A stretch of 64,000 nucleotides of DNA from Halovulum dunhuangense (GTDB lineage: Bacteria > Pseudomonadota > Alphaproteobacteria > Rhodobacterales > Rhodobacteraceae), in contig NZ_JABFBC010000001.1 in NCBI RefSeq assembly GCF_013093415.1, positions 1,116,001-1,180,000 on the forward strand, in the 5' to 3' direction. A model generated the notes under the pieces. That model ran no database searches and had not been told where the DNA came from. It saw nothing but the letters and a program-made list of their open reading frames with translations. Made by a program: the position numbers and the translations under genes. Below are positions 24,996 through 34,641 of the stretch, one piece after another; positions within the stretch are counted from its first letter, which is position 1; each line of letters begins with the position of its first letter.

Positions 24996-26753
24996 ATGAG
25001 AACCAAGCGACTGCTGTCGGCCGCTTCGGGACTGGCGCTTGCGCTGGTCTGCGGCGCAGCCCTTGCGCAGGATGCGCAACGGCAATACAGCCCCGTCACC
25101 AACGACATGATCCTGAACCCGGCGCCCGGCGACTGGCTTCAGGCCCGCGGCACCGTGGACAACCACGGCTACAGCCCGCTCGACCATGTCAACCGCGACA
25201 CGGTCGGCGATCTGGAACTGGCCTGGTCCTGGGCGCTGCCCGAGCTTGGCCGCCAGGAAAGCGCGCCGCTCTACCATGACGGCATCCTCTTCGTCGCCAC
25301 CAACAACAATCATGTCGAGGCGCTCGACGCGGTCACCGGCGACCTGATCTGGCGCTACATGCACGAGCGCCCGGAATTCAGCGGCGGCTACCACAACAAC
25401 CAGGCGATGCGGCAGAAGAACTCCATCGCGCTGTGGGGCGACAAGGTCATCATGACCACCGTCGATGCCAAGCTGATGGCGCTGGACGCCATGACCGGGC
25501 AGGTGGCCTGGGAAGTCCAGGTCAACGACTGGGAAAAGGGCTACAGCTACACCGCCGGCCCGCTGATCGCGGACGGCAAGATCTTCACCGGCACCTCGGG
25601 CTGCTCGATGGTTGGCACCGTTGGCGCCTGCTGGATCACCGCCCATGACGCCGACACCGGCGAGGAGCTGTGGCGCTTCAACACCCTCGACCAGCAGGGC
25701 GACCCGCTGTTCGAGGCCAGCTGGGGCGGCATCCCGGTCAAGAACCGCTGGGGCGCCACGCCCTGGGCCACCGGCGCCTACGACCCGGATCTGGACATGG
25801 TGTTCTACGGGACCGGCATGCCGATCCCCTATGCCCATATCAGCCGTGGCATGTCGGCCGAGGATGACGCGCGCGGCACCAACACCACCGTCGCGCTGAA
25901 CGCCGATACCGGCGAACTGGTGTGGAACTACCAGCACCTGCCCAACGACAACTGGGATCTCGACTCTCCGTTCGAGCGTCTCGTGGTCGAGGCGACGGTG
26001 GACGGCCAGCCGCGCAAGATGATCGTGACGATGGCGGGCAAGAACGGCGTCGTGTTCGGTCTGGATGCGGCCACCGGCCAGTTCATCTGGGGCGAGACCA
26101 CGTTCTACACCAACAGCATCACCGGCATCGACAAGGAAACCGGCCGGGTGCAGACCAACAAGGATCTGTATTTCACCGAGTTCGGCCAGAAACAGACCTT
26201 CTGCCCGGCGATCAACGGCGGCCGGCTCTGGATGGCCTCGGCCTACAGCCCGCGCTCGGGCGTGTTCTACGCGCATGGCGCCAACACCTGCCAGACCAGC
26301 GCCCCGCGCGAGATGAACATCGGCGCCATGCCCGCTGCGGGCAACGCGATGGGCATGTTGCAAAGCTTCGGCACCTCGCTCGCGCCGGGCGCCGAGAAGA
26401 TCGGCGCCTTCCACGCCCTGAACGCGGGCGACGGCTCCAAGGCCTTCGAGATCCAGCACGACCGCCGCTACAACAGCTCGGTGCTGGCGACCGGCGGCGG
26501 CCTGATCTTCGTGGGCGACGTCGATCGTCGCTACTACGCGATGAACGACGAGACCGGCGAGGTGCTCTGGACCAGCCCGCGCCTGCACGCCCCCGCCGGC
26601 GGCTGGCCGATGACCTACGAGGCCGGCGGCGAACAGTATGTCGTGCTTCCGGTCGGCCTGACCACCAACGCGCAGGCCGCCCTGACGCCGGGCCTCCAGA
26701 TGCCCGCGCTCGGCGCCAACGCGATCTACGTCTACAAGCTTCCCAAGGGCTGA
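24996..26753 (+). CDS. PQQ-dependent alcohol dehydrogenase (quinoprotein), lanthanide-type motif
   Basis: Periplasmic beta-propeller of 585 residues with signal peptide (ALAQ cleavage, near residue 25). Repeated W-motifs (DAVTGDLIW, DADTGEELW, DETGEVLW) mark the eight-bladed fold. The active-site loop NWDLDSPFERL carries catalytic Asp321 and Asp323; Asp at +2 is the marker of lanthanide-using enzymes such as XoxF and PedH. There is no adjacent Cys-Cys pair as in methanol dehydrogenase; instead Cys203 and Cys212 are nine residues apart, as in L-sorbose dehydrogenase-like quinoproteins. No C-terminal haem domain. Strong RBS (GAGGGAGG). Substrate unknown. Confidence 0.92.
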   Translation: MRTKRLLSAASGLALALVCGAALAQDAQRQYSPVTNDMILNPAPGDWLQARGTVDNHGYSPLDHVNRDTVGDLELAWSWALPELGRQESAPLYHDGILFVATNNNHVEALDAVTGDLIWRYMHERPEFSGGYHNNQAMRQKNSIALWGDKVIMTTVDAKLMALDAMTGQVAWEVQVNDWEKGYSYTAGPLIADGKIFTGTSGCSMVGTVGACWITAHDADTGEELWRFNTLDQQGDPLFEASWGGIPVKNRWGATPWATGAYDPDLDMVFYGTGMPIPYAHISRGMSAEDDARGTNTTVALNADTGELVWNYQHLPNDNWDLDSPFERLVVEATVDGQPRKMIVTMAGKNGVVFGLDAATGQFIWGETTFYTNSITGIDKETGRVQTNKDLYFTEFGQKQTFCPAINGGRLWMASAYSPRSGVFYAHGANTCQTSAPREMNIGAMPAAGNAMGMLQSFGTSLAPGAEKIGAFHALNAGDGSKAFEIQHDRRYNSSVLATGGGLIFVGDVDRRYYAMNDETGEVLWTSPRLHAPAGGWPMTYEAGGEQYVVLPVGLTTNAQAALTPGLQMPALGANAIYVYKLPKG

Positions 26754-26927
26754 GGACGATCCGCGCGCGGGCGGCCCCGGTCGCCCGCGCCGCACCCACG
26801 ACCAGTCCCGGGGCGGCGCCCAGCCGGCCCGGGACAGCCCGAACGACAGACAAACGACAATCCGGATCGGCCCGGGCGACCCTCCGCAGGCGCGCCGCGA
26901 CAACGATCCGCCAGAGGGGTGAAGGCG

Positions 26928-27815
26928 ATGCGTGCAAAGTCGATGCTTGGCGCGGCAGGATCGAAACGCGCGCTGCGCTCGGGCATGACCTGCCTCGCGG
27001 CGCTCATGGCACTGGCAGCCGGACCGGCCCCCGCGCAGCTCATCGGCGAGGTGGACCAGGCCGAGCTGAAGAACTGGCGCATCGCGGAGGGCAACGTGAT
27101 CCGCTTCTGCCAGTTCGACGTGAACCTGACCAACGACTTCGACAAGGCGGTCGCAGGGGAAATCGCCGACCGCCTGCTTCTGGACAGCGAATTCATCACC
27201 GTCGGCGCCGATTACGGCATGGATGGCGACGGGCTCGAGGCCGATGTCTTCAAGCTCCTGTGGAACGAATGCGAGGTGGTGCTGGGCTTCCAGGTGGGCC
27301 CGGTCCAATACGCCCCCGAATTCACCGTGACCCGGCCCTGGGTCAGCTACGACTACATGGTCCTGGCCTCTGCGGACGGACCCGCCTCGATCGCGGATCT
27401 GCCCAGCGGCAGCCGCATCGCGACGCCGCTCGCCTCTCCGGGCGATCTCGCGCTGGCGCGCTGGATGGCGACCGAGGGGGCGGATGCGGGGCTGAAGCGC
27501 ATCCCCTTCGCCCGCGCCCGGGACCAGATGGACGCCGTCCTCACCGACCAGACCGAGGCCATGCTCATCTTTTCCCCCGTCTTCGCCGTCCTCGCGCAGG
27601 ACATGGCCGAACAGGCGGCCCGGCTTCACCCCGTCGCGATCGACCCCGCCATCGCCAGCCCCACCAGCATCGGCGGCATCATGCTCGCGGGCAGCGCCTT
27701 CCTGCGGGCCGAGATCGACCGCGCCATCGACAGCATGATCGAGGACGGCACCATCGAGGATCTGCTGGACCTGCACGGCTTCTCCGGCATCCCCGCCCGG
27801 GCCGGGGGCGCCTGA
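26928..27815 (+). CDS. MxaJ/XoxJ-like quinoprotein-associated periplasmic binding protein
   Basis: Protein of 295 residues with a signal peptide (LAALMALAAGPAPAQ). The mature part has a family-3 binding-protein fold: VIRFCQFDVNLTNDFDKAVAGEIA, then ECEVVLGFQVGP and TRPWVSYDYMVLA. It lies directly downstream of the PQQ dehydrogenase, the position and fold of MxaJ/XoxJ, which assists quinoprotein maturation or activation. ATG 26928 gives a better-placed RBS than the GTG at 26919. No cognate permease adjoins it. Confidence 0.82.
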   Translation: MRAKSMLGAAGSKRALRSGMTCLAALMALAAGPAPAQLIGEVDQAELKNWRIAEGNVIRFCQFDVNLTNDFDKAVAGEIADRLLLDSEFITVGADYGMDGDGLEADVFKLLWNECEVVLGFQVGPVQYAPEFTVTRPWVSYDYMVLASADGPASIADLPSGSRIATPLASPGDLALARWMATEGADAGLKRIPFARARDQMDAVLTDQTEAMLIFSPVFAVLAQDMAEQAARLHPVAIDPAIASPTSIGGIMLAGSAFLRAEIDRAIDSMIEDGTIEDLLDLHGFSGIPARAGGA

Positions 27816-27890
27816 GCATGGGCCGCGCGCCCCACAAGTTCCCGCGCCGGGCCGGCACGCCGGCCGCGCCCTCCGGCGGCTGAGGGGCCG

Positions 27891-29417
27891 ATGGGCGCGC
27901 GGGGGCATGTCACGGCGGGGCTCGACCCGCTTCTGGCGCGCCTGCGGGCCGCGCGCAGGCGCCGGCTTCTCGGCACGGCGGCGCGCGCGCTGGGCGTTGG
28001 CGTGACCGTCGCGGCCCTTGCCCATGCGGGCGCCACGCTTGCCCCCGGCATCCTGCCCGACGGGCTCGGCCCGCCTGGCCTTGCGCTGCCGGCCGCGGTG
28101 CTGGTCGCTCTTGCGACCCTTGCGCCCGCGCTTCTGCGTGGCCCCTCGCTCGACCGTCTCGCGCGCCGCGCCGACCGGGTGCTCCGCACGCAGGAGCGGC
28201 TGGCGACCGCGCTCGAGGTGTCCCGCCACGCACCCGCCAGCCCGCTCGACCGCGCGCTCATCGCCGATGCGGCAGGCCACGCCGCGCTGGTCGCGCCCGC
28301 CAGCCTGGCTGACCGTCGCTGGCGCGGCTGGGCCGTCGCCGCGCTTCTTGCGCTGGCCATCGCCGCCGCCGCCCAACGGCTGGATCCGCCCGCCCCCCAA
28401 GCGGCCCCTCCCGTCACCCCGACCGCGCCCGAACCCGGCCTGCGCGCCGCCGACCGCGCGCCGCTTGCCACCCGGCTGGACGAAGCGGCCCGCCATGCCG
28501 CGGCCGAGGCCGCCCGCCACGACGACCCCTACCTTGCGGCCGTGGCCCGCGAACTCGCCGGCCTTGCCCGGACCCTCGCCACGGGCGAGACCACCGCCAG
28601 CGCCGCCGCGGCAGAACTCTCGCGCCTGATGGACCATGTCGCCGAAAGCCGGGCGCGCACAGGGCGCGCCGCCGCCGCCGCGGATCCCGTCACGCTGGCG
28701 CTGGAACAGGCGCTCGACCGGCTTTCCCCGACCGCGCCGCCCGCCGCCGCGCCGCAGGCAGCCCCGGCCCCCGCCACCGCCCAGGGTCCGTCCGCGCCAG
28801 AGAACGGCCCCCGCCAGGACCGCGTGGCCCAGGCCCAGGCGGACGCGCCCCCCACGCCCGAGATGTCCACCGCCCGGCAGGGCCAGATGGGCGGCGGCAC
28901 CGGGGCCGACGGAGAGCCGACGATCTTCCGGGACGGCGATTGCGTCCATGACGGCGATCTCGACTGCTTCATGATGAGCGATCCCACCAACGCGCCCAGC
29001 ATCCTGCTGGAGCGTCAGGGCGACAGCCAGGCGCAGGGCCTGCCCGGCAACGCAGAGGCCGGTTCCCTGCTGGACGGCTTCCGCATCGGCGCCTCGGCCC
29101 GGTCCGGCGCCGGCGAAAGCTTCGAGGCGGGGCAGGGCACCAACGTGATCGGCGGCGGCCGCACCGTCTCGCCCGACAGCTTTGCGCCCGGCGCCGCCGT
29201 CACCCTCGACACCGCCCGCCGCGCCGCCGATGGCGGCCGCATCCAGGTCGCGCGCGCGCCGCGCGCCGCCGAAGCCGCACCCCTCCCGGCGATCCCCGGC
29301 GCGTCCCCCGACTGGCGCCGCCTGCCCGAAACCGCGCAATCCCGCGGCCTGCGCGGCATCGGCCAGCGCGACGCGCTCGCCGCCTATTTCCGCCCCGACC
29401 CCGAGGGGCGGCCATGA
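27891..29417 (+). CDS. Membrane protein of the MoxR/vWA module, unknown function
   Basis: Protein of 508 residues. Three hydrophobic segments (about 27-50, 60-82 and 140-160) flank a cytoplasmic stretch RADRVLRTQERLATALEVSRH. This type of segment is seen in membrane proteins encoded next to MoxR and vWA genes (DUF4175-like). After residue 165 the protein is Ala/Pro-rich and probably periplasmic, with DGDCVHDGDLDCF near 345 (two Cys). No catalytic motif is recognised. Its stop overlaps the next start by ATGA. Confidence 0.7.
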   Translation: MGARGHVTAGLDPLLARLRAARRRRLLGTAARALGVGVTVAALAHAGATLAPGILPDGLGPPGLALPAAVLVALATLAPALLRGPSLDRLARRADRVLRTQERLATALEVSRHAPASPLDRALIADAAGHAALVAPASLADRRWRGWAVAALLALAIAAAAQRLDPPAPQAAPPVTPTAPEPGLRAADRAPLATRLDEAARHAAAEAARHDDPYLAAVARELAGLARTLATGETTASAAAAELSRLMDHVAESRARTGRAAAAADPVTLALEQALDRLSPTAPPAAAPQAAPAPATAQGPSAPENGPRQDRVAQAQADAPPTPEMSTARQGQMGGGTGADGEPTIFRDGDCVHDGDLDCFMMSDPTNAPSILLERQGDSQAQGLPGNAEAGSLLDGFRIGASARSGAGESFEAGQGTNVIGGGRTVSPDSFAPGAAVTLDTARRAADGGRIQVARAPRAAEAAPLPAIPGASPDWRRLPETAQSRGLRGIGQRDALAAYFRPDPEGRP

Positions 29418-32400
29418 GTTTCGCATCCCCGCTCTGGCTACTCGCAGGCCTTCTCGCGCTGCCCGTCGTGCTGGCCCATGCGCGCCGCCAGCATCGGGTG
29501 GAGGTGGCAAGCCTGCGGCTCTGGCGGCTGGTCGCGACCGGCGCCACGCCGCGCCCCCGGCTGCGCTGGCCGCCGCCATCCGCGCGGCTGTTCCTCCAGC
29601 TTGCCGCGGTGGCGCTCGCGGCCCTTGCGATGGCGCAGCCGCGGCTCGGCACGCCGCCCGCCGATCACCGCATCTACCTGCTCGATGTCTCGGCCAGCAT
29701 GGGCGCGCGCGACGTCGCGCCCGACCGCTTCACCGCCGCGCGCGAGACGCTGGCGCGGATGCTCGCCACCGATGCGGCCCGCGTCTCCCTCATTGCCGTC
29801 GGCGCGCGGGCAGAGCCCGTGATCGCCCGGCAGGACGCGGCCCTTGCCCGGCGAAGGGATCTCTCGGGTCTGGCGCATGGCGATGGCGGCGCGGACTGGG
29901 CCGCGGCCCATGATCTGGCCCGCGGCCTTTCCCGCGCGACCGAGCGGACAGACATCGTCGCCCTCTCCGATTTTCCCGACCCCGCCCCCGCCGACCTGCC
30001 CCTGCGCGTGATCCCCTTCGGCGCGCCGACGACCCCCAACGCGGGGCTGCGCGCCTCGGTCCAGCCGCTCGACGCGTCGGGGCGCTGGCGCGTCCGGGGC
30101 GAGGTGGTCCTCGGCGGGCTGCAACCCGCCCCCGAGGGGGTGGGCCTGCGCTTCGGCCCCGACGGCGGGCAGGGCGATCTCGACTGGGGCTGGATCTCGC
30201 TCGACCCCGAGGCCGCGGTGATCGACGCGCAGGGCACCACCCGCATCCCCTTTGCCCAGGAGTTGCGTTTCCCCGGCGCGGGCCGTCTGACCCTGTCGCT
30301 GCTGCCCGACGCGGCGTCCCATGACGACACGCTGGCCTTTGTCCTGTACGACGCGCCGCGCGGGCTATCGGTGAACTGGATCGGCGCGCCCGAGCCCGCG
30401 ATGGAACGCGCGCTGGCGGCCCTCGGTCCCGTCGCCATCACCCGCGGCACGACGCTGCCGCCCGATGCCGCCGCCGGCTTCGACCTCGTCATCGCCAACG
30501 ACACCACCCTCGACCGTCGCCCGGCCACCAACCTGCTGCTTCTCGGCCGGGCCACGATCCGGGGCGAGGATGCCCCCGCCGCCCCGCGGGACGGCGCGAT
30601 CGACGGCCGGGATCCGTCCCATCCGCTGCTGCGCGGGCTGGACCCGGCCTGGCCCGGCCCGCTCCGGCTCTATCCCCACCGCGCCAGCCCCGATGCCGCC
30701 GTCCTTCTGTCGGCCGGCGGCGCGCCGGTCCTGAGCGTGCGCGCCACGGCTTCGGGGCAGGAACTGCGCCTTGGCCTCGCCCCCGATCCGCGCTGGACCG
30801 GCGATCCGGCCTTCCCGATGCTCGTGCACAACCTCGTCGCCTCGCTCGGCATCGACCCGCGCGCGATGGCGGGGCAGATCTGCCACGCGGGCGGCCCCTG
30901 CACGATAGAGACGCGCGAGACCGGCGCCACCGTCACCGGCCCCGATGGTGCTGGCCTGCCGCTCCACGGTGCCGCCTTCACCCCGGTGAAAACGGGCCTG
31001 CATCGTATCGCCACCGCCGGCGGCACGCGCCTCCTCGCCGTCCACCCGGTGCCCGAGGGCGAAGGCGACATCCGCGCCCGCCCCGCCGAGCCGCTGCCCG
31101 CGCCCCCGCGCCCCTTCTGGCAGATCCTCGCGGCATGTCTCGTCCCTGTCCTGCTGGCCGAGGCGATCCTTGCCGCGCGCGCCCGGTCCGGTTTCCGCGC
31201 CCGCGCCACGGCGCTTGCGCCACGCGGGGCCGCCATGGCGGCGGTGCTCGCGGCGCTTCTCCAGCTGCCCTTTCCGCACCCCGAACCCGCCCGCGCCCTC
31301 GTGCTGGTGGGCGATGGCGCGGGCCGCCCCGCGCGGGCCGCCCTCGTGGACCCCGTCACCGGCGGCACGGCCGACCCCGGCGCGCCCATGGCCGTCACCC
31401 CGTCCGGCGACGCCCCGGTGAACATCGAGCGGGCCCTCCGCCTCGCGCTTGCCATGCTGCCCGAGGGCCGCGAGGGCCGCGTCCACCTCGCCCCCCCGGC
31501 CGGGCAGACGCAGGGCGACATGGCCCGCGCCATTCCCGCCTTCGCCGCCCGTGGCATCCCCATCGACGTGACGCCCCCGGCGCAGGTCCGGGGCGACACC
31601 GTGCTGCGGCAGGTCATCGTGCCGCCCCGGCTCCACCCCGGCGACACCTACCCGGTGACGGCGCTTCTCCACAGCGACATCCCCCGCACCGCCACCCTGC
31701 GCATCCTTCGCGACGGCGCCTTGGTGTCCGAGCGTCCCGTCACCATCCCCCGCGGCCCGAGCCGCCATCAAGGCACCCTCGAGGCAGGCGACCCCGGCAC
31801 CGCGCTGATCGAGGTGGAACTCGCAGGCCTTTCCGACCCGCGCCCCGCCAACGACCGCGCCGGCGCGCTGGTCCAGGTCGACCCGCCCGCCTCCGTCCTG
31901 ATCCTCACCCAGGAACTGGCCGCGGCCGAACGCTTCGCCGCCGCCCTTGCCCTCCAGGGCCTTGCGCCCCGCGTCGCCACCCCGCGCGACGCGCCCCGCC
32001 GGGCCGAGGACTGGATGGCGCAGGATCTGGTCATCCTGATGAACCTGCCCGCCCGCGCCTTCCAGGTCGAGACGCTCGACCATCTCGCCCACGCCGTCCG
32101 CCGCCACGGCACCGGGCTGATGATCCTGGGCGGCAACCGCAGCTTCGGCCCCGGCGGCTACTACGACAGCCCGCTCGAGGATCTCTCGCCGCTCTCTTCC
32201 CGCGTGCCGCATGATGCACCTGTCGCAGCCCTCGTCTTCGTCATCGACCGCTCGGGCAGCATGCAGGGCATGGTGGGCGATATCACCCGCCTCGACATCG
32301 CCAAGGCCGCCACCCTCAGCGCGGTGGACCTGATGGGCGAGGGCAGCAGCATCGGCCTCGTCGTCTTCGACCAGGAGGCGCGGCAGATCCTGCCGCTGAC

Positions 32401-33622
32401 CGCCGATCCCACCCCCGCCACCGTCGCCGCGGCGCTGGGCCCCGTGCAGCCCGGCGGCGGCACCGTGCTGCTGCCCGGGCTTGAGCAGGCGGTGGCCGAC
32501 CTGCGCGCCGCGCAGGCCGAACTGCGCCACATCGTCGTGATGACCGACGGGCTGATCGAGCAGACCGATTTCGCCCCCGTCCTCGCCCGCGCCGAGGCCG
32601 AGGGCATCACCGTCTCCACCATCGCCTTCGGCTCCAGCGCCATCACCGACCGGCTTGCGCTGATCGCCGATGCGGGGGGCGGCAACTACTACGCCACCCG
32701 CGACTTCCGCGCCCTGCCCAGCATCCTGTCCGAGGAAACGCTGACCCTGTCGGGCGACCTTGTCCTGCGCGACCCGCACCCCGTCGCCGCCCACGACACC
32801 GCCACGCTGCCGCTGGCGAAGCTGGGCCCCGCCTGGCCCCCCATCGCGGGCGCGGTCCGCACCACGGCGAAGCCCGAGGCCACCCGCCTGCTGGACCTCC
32901 AGCCCGAGGGGGAGGCCGAGCCGCTGCCCCTCATGGCCTCCTGGCGGCAGGGCAACGGGCAGGTGCTGGCCTTCGCCGCCAACCCCGCCTCGGCCGACGC
33001 CGCCGCGTGGCAGGCGCGCGCCGACTACCCCCGGCTCTGGGCGCAACTGGCCCGCGCGCTTCTGCCCGGAACGCCGCGCCCGGGCCTTGCCGTCGCGCTC
33101 GACCGCGCGGGCGACCGCGTTGCCGTCACCGTGACCGCGCTCGACGACCTGGGCTTCCCGGTCCGCGGCGCGCGCGGCAACGCCATGCTCATGGACACAA
33201 CCCGCACCGCCCCGCTGACCGAAACCCGCCCCGGCCAGTACGAGGCACACCTCGACCTGCCCGCGCCGGGCCTGCACCGGATCGGCGTCACCCTCGACGG
33301 CGTCACGGAAGGGGCCGCGCTCCATGTTCCCTACATGGCCGCGCAGGACACCAGCGCCGACCCCGCCCCGGCGCTGGCGGCCCTGGCCGCCGCCAGCGGC
33401 GGGCAGGTCGTGGCAGCCCCCCTCCAGCCCTTCGATCCGGGCCGGCGGATCGTGCTCTCGCCCCTCTGGCGGCCCTGGCTTCTGCTCGCGCTTCTCCTTG
33501 CGGTGGCCGGACCCGTCGCGGGCGCGGCCCGCAATATTGCCGCACGCCGGCGCCCGGTGGCGCCGGGCGCGGCCCCGGCATCCCCCATGCAGACCGACGC
33601 AGACAGAAGGAACGCGGCATGA
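29414..33622 (+). CDS. Giant double von Willebrand A protein (BatA-like plus GATase-like/vWA fusion)
   Basis: Protein of 1402 residues made of two units. Residues 1-600: BatA-type N-terminus (SPLWLLAGLLALPVVLAHARR), second helix near 56-75, vWA domain with MIDAS DVSASMG (Asp91), and a helix near 567-590. Residues 605-1402: helix near 605-622, beta-rich region, amidotransferase-like fold ending LMILGGNRSFGPGGYYDSPLEDL, vWA domain with intact MIDAS DRSGSM (Asp945), and a C-terminal helix near 1352-1372. Such proteins are normally separate genes of about 600-800 residues. Expected to be an inner-membrane metal-dependent adhesion-type scaffold working with the downstream MoxR ATPase, perhaps in quinoprotein metal or cofactor insertion, as for MxaC/MxaL. 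Confidence 0.8.
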   Translation: MSFASPLWLLAGLLALPVVLAHARRQHRVEVASLRLWRLVATGATPRPRLRWPPPSARLFLQLAAVALAALAMAQPRLGTPPADHRIYLLDVSASMGARDVAPDRFTAARETLARMLATDAARVSLIAVGARAEPVIARQDAALARRRDLSGLAHGDGGADWAAAHDLARGLSRATERTDIVALSDFPDPAPADLPLRVIPFGAPTTPNAGLRASVQPLDASGRWRVRGEVVLGGLQPAPEGVGLRFGPDGGQGDLDWGWISLDPEAAVIDAQGTTRIPFAQELRFPGAGRLTLSLLPDAASHDDTLAFVLYDAPRGLSVNWIGAPEPAMERALAALGPVAITRGTTLPPDAAAGFDLVIANDTTLDRRPATNLLLLGRATIRGEDAPAAPRDGAIDGRDPSHPLLRGLDPAWPGPLRLYPHRASPDAAVLLSAGGAPVLSVRATASGQELRLGLAPDPRWTGDPAFPMLVHNLVASLGIDPRAMAGQICHAGGPCTIETRETGATVTGPDGAGLPLHGAAFTPVKTGLHRIATAGGTRLLAVHPVPEGEGDIRARPAEPLPAPPRPFWQILAACLVPVLLAEAILAARARSGFRARATALAPRGAAMAAVLAALLQLPFPHPEPARALVLVGDGAGRPARAALVDPVTGGTADPGAPMAVTPSGDAPVNIERALRLALAMLPEGREGRVHLAPPAGQTQGDMARAIPAFAARGIPIDVTPPAQVRGDTVLRQVIVPPRLHPGDTYPVTALLHSDIPRTATLRILRDGALVSERPVTIPRGPSRHQGTLEAGDPGTALIEVELAGLSDPRPANDRAGALVQVDPPASVLILTQELAAAERFAAALALQGLAPRVATPRDAPRRAEDWMAQDLVILMNLPARAFQVETLDHLAHAVRRHGTGLMILGGNRSFGPGGYYDSPLEDLSPLSSRVPHDAPVAALVFVIDRSGSMQGMVGDITRLDIAKAATLSAVDLMGEGSSIGLVVFDQEARQILPLTADPTPATVAAALGPVQPGGGTVLLPGLEQAVADLRAAQAELRHIVVMTDGLIEQTDFAPVLARAEAEGITVSTIAFGSSAITDRLALIADAGGGNYYATRDFRALPSILSEETLTLSGDLVLRDPHPVAAHDTATLPLAKLGPAWPPIAGAVRTTAKPEATRLLDLQPEGEAEPLPLMASWRQGNGQVLAFAANPASADAAAWQARADYPRLWAQLARALLPGTPRPGLAVALDRAGDRVAVTVTALDDLGFPVRGARGNAMLMDTTRTAPLTETRPGQYEAHLDLPAPGLHRIGVTLDGVTEGAALHVPYMAAQDTSADPAPALAALAAASGGQVVAAPLQPFDPGRRIVLSPLWRPWLLLALLLAVAGPVAGAARNIAARRRPVAPGAAPASPMQTDADRRNAA

Positions 33623-34641
33623 ACGGCAGACCCGACGCGATCGCGGTGGACAGCTTCGACAGGGCGCAGATCGACGCGATGGTGGACGCGCTCCGCCGCA
33701 CCCGCGCTGCGATCGAGACCCGCGTCGTGGGCCAGCGCCAGGTGGTGGACCAGCTTCTTCTCGCGCTCATCGCGGGCGGGCATGTCCTGCTCGAAGGACC
33801 GCCCGGCGTGGGCAAGACCCTGCTCGTGCACACGCTGGGTGCGGCCACCGGGCTTTCGTTCCGCCGCGTCCAGTTCACCCCCGACCTGATGCCCGCCGAC
33901 ATCACCGGCGGCATGGCGCTTCTGCCCGACGCCCGGGGCGGCACGCGGCTCGGCTTCCAGGAGGGGCCGGTCTTTACCCAGGTGCTTCTGGCCGACGAGA
34001 TCAACCGCGCCACGCCCCGGACCCAGTCGGCGCTGCTCGAGGCGATGCAGGAACACACCGTCACCGTGGCCGGCGCGACCATGAAACTGCCCGCGCCCTT
34101 CTTCGTGCTGGCCACCCAGAACCCGATCGAGATGGACGGCACCTACCGCCTGCCCGAGGCGCAGATCGACCGCTTCCTCTTCAAGTCGGTGATGCACTAC
34201 CCGTCCGAGGCGGAATTGCACGACATCCTGGGCCTGACGACCGGTGTCGAACGCGCGGACCCCGCGCCGGTGCTGGATGCGGACGCGATCCTCGCCGCCC
34301 AAAGGCTGGTGCGGATGGTCCCCATCGCGGCCCATGTCCAGCGCACCGTCGCCCGTCTTGCGCTGGCGACCCAGCCCGGAAACCCGGCGGCGGACGCGGA
34401 GGTGCGGCGCCATTTCCGCTTCGGCCTCAGCCCGCGCGGCGCGCAGGCGCTGGTGCTCGCGGCCAAGGCGCATGCGCTGCTCGCGGGCCGCTACAACGTC
34501 GCCTTCGAGGATCTGGAGGCCGTGCTCGCCCCCGTCCTGCGCCACCGCTTCCAGCTCAACTACGAGGGGGAGGCCGCCGGCATCGACCCCGAGGCCCTGT
34601 GCCTGCGCCTCCTGCGCGCCGAGATGAAAGCCGCCGCATGA
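33619..34641 (+). CDS. MoxR-family AAA+ ATPase (MxaR-like)
   Basis: Cytoplasmic AAA+ chaperone of 340 residues. Walker A GPPGVGKT near residue 60, MoxR motif LQEGPVFTQVLLADEINRA-type Walker B near 125, sensor QNPIEMDGTYRLPEAQIDRF, and C-terminal lid LSPRGAQALVLAAKA. MoxR ATPases act with vWA proteins to mature or activate partner enzymes; in mxa operons MxaR is needed for active methanol dehydrogenase. ATG overlaps the double-vWA stop by ATGA, with AAGGA upstream. Confidence 0.93.
   Translation: MNGRPDAIAVDSFDRAQIDAMVDALRRTRAAIETRVVGQRQVVDQLLLALIAGGHVLLEGPPGVGKTLLVHTLGAATGLSFRRVQFTPDLMPADITGGMALLPDARGGTRLGFQEGPVFTQVLLADEINRATPRTQSALLEAMQEHTVTVAGATMKLPAPFFVLATQNPIEMDGTYRLPEAQIDRFLFKSVMHYPSEAELHDILGLTTGVERADPAPVLDADAILAAQRLVRMVPIAAHVQRTVARLALATQPGNPAADAEVRRHFRFGLSPRGAQALVLAAKAHALLAGRYNVAFEDLEAVLAPVLRHRFQLNYEGEAAGIDPEALCLRLLRAEMKAAA

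Noticed and set aside
27818-27883. 21-codon frame starting two bases after the MxaJ-like stop
   Set aside because: No ribosome binding site of its own, and the following membrane protein has a good one; likely chance.
24798-29579. 1593-codon open frame on the minus strand across the PQQ dehydrogenase and following genes
   Set aside because: It is antisense to genes with clear motifs and exists because G/C third positions suppress stops on the other strand; no recognisable motif or membrane pattern.
30365-33325. 986-codon minus-strand frame opposite the double-vWA gene
   Set aside because: Low-complexity Gly/Ala/Arg product, shadow of the real coding frame.
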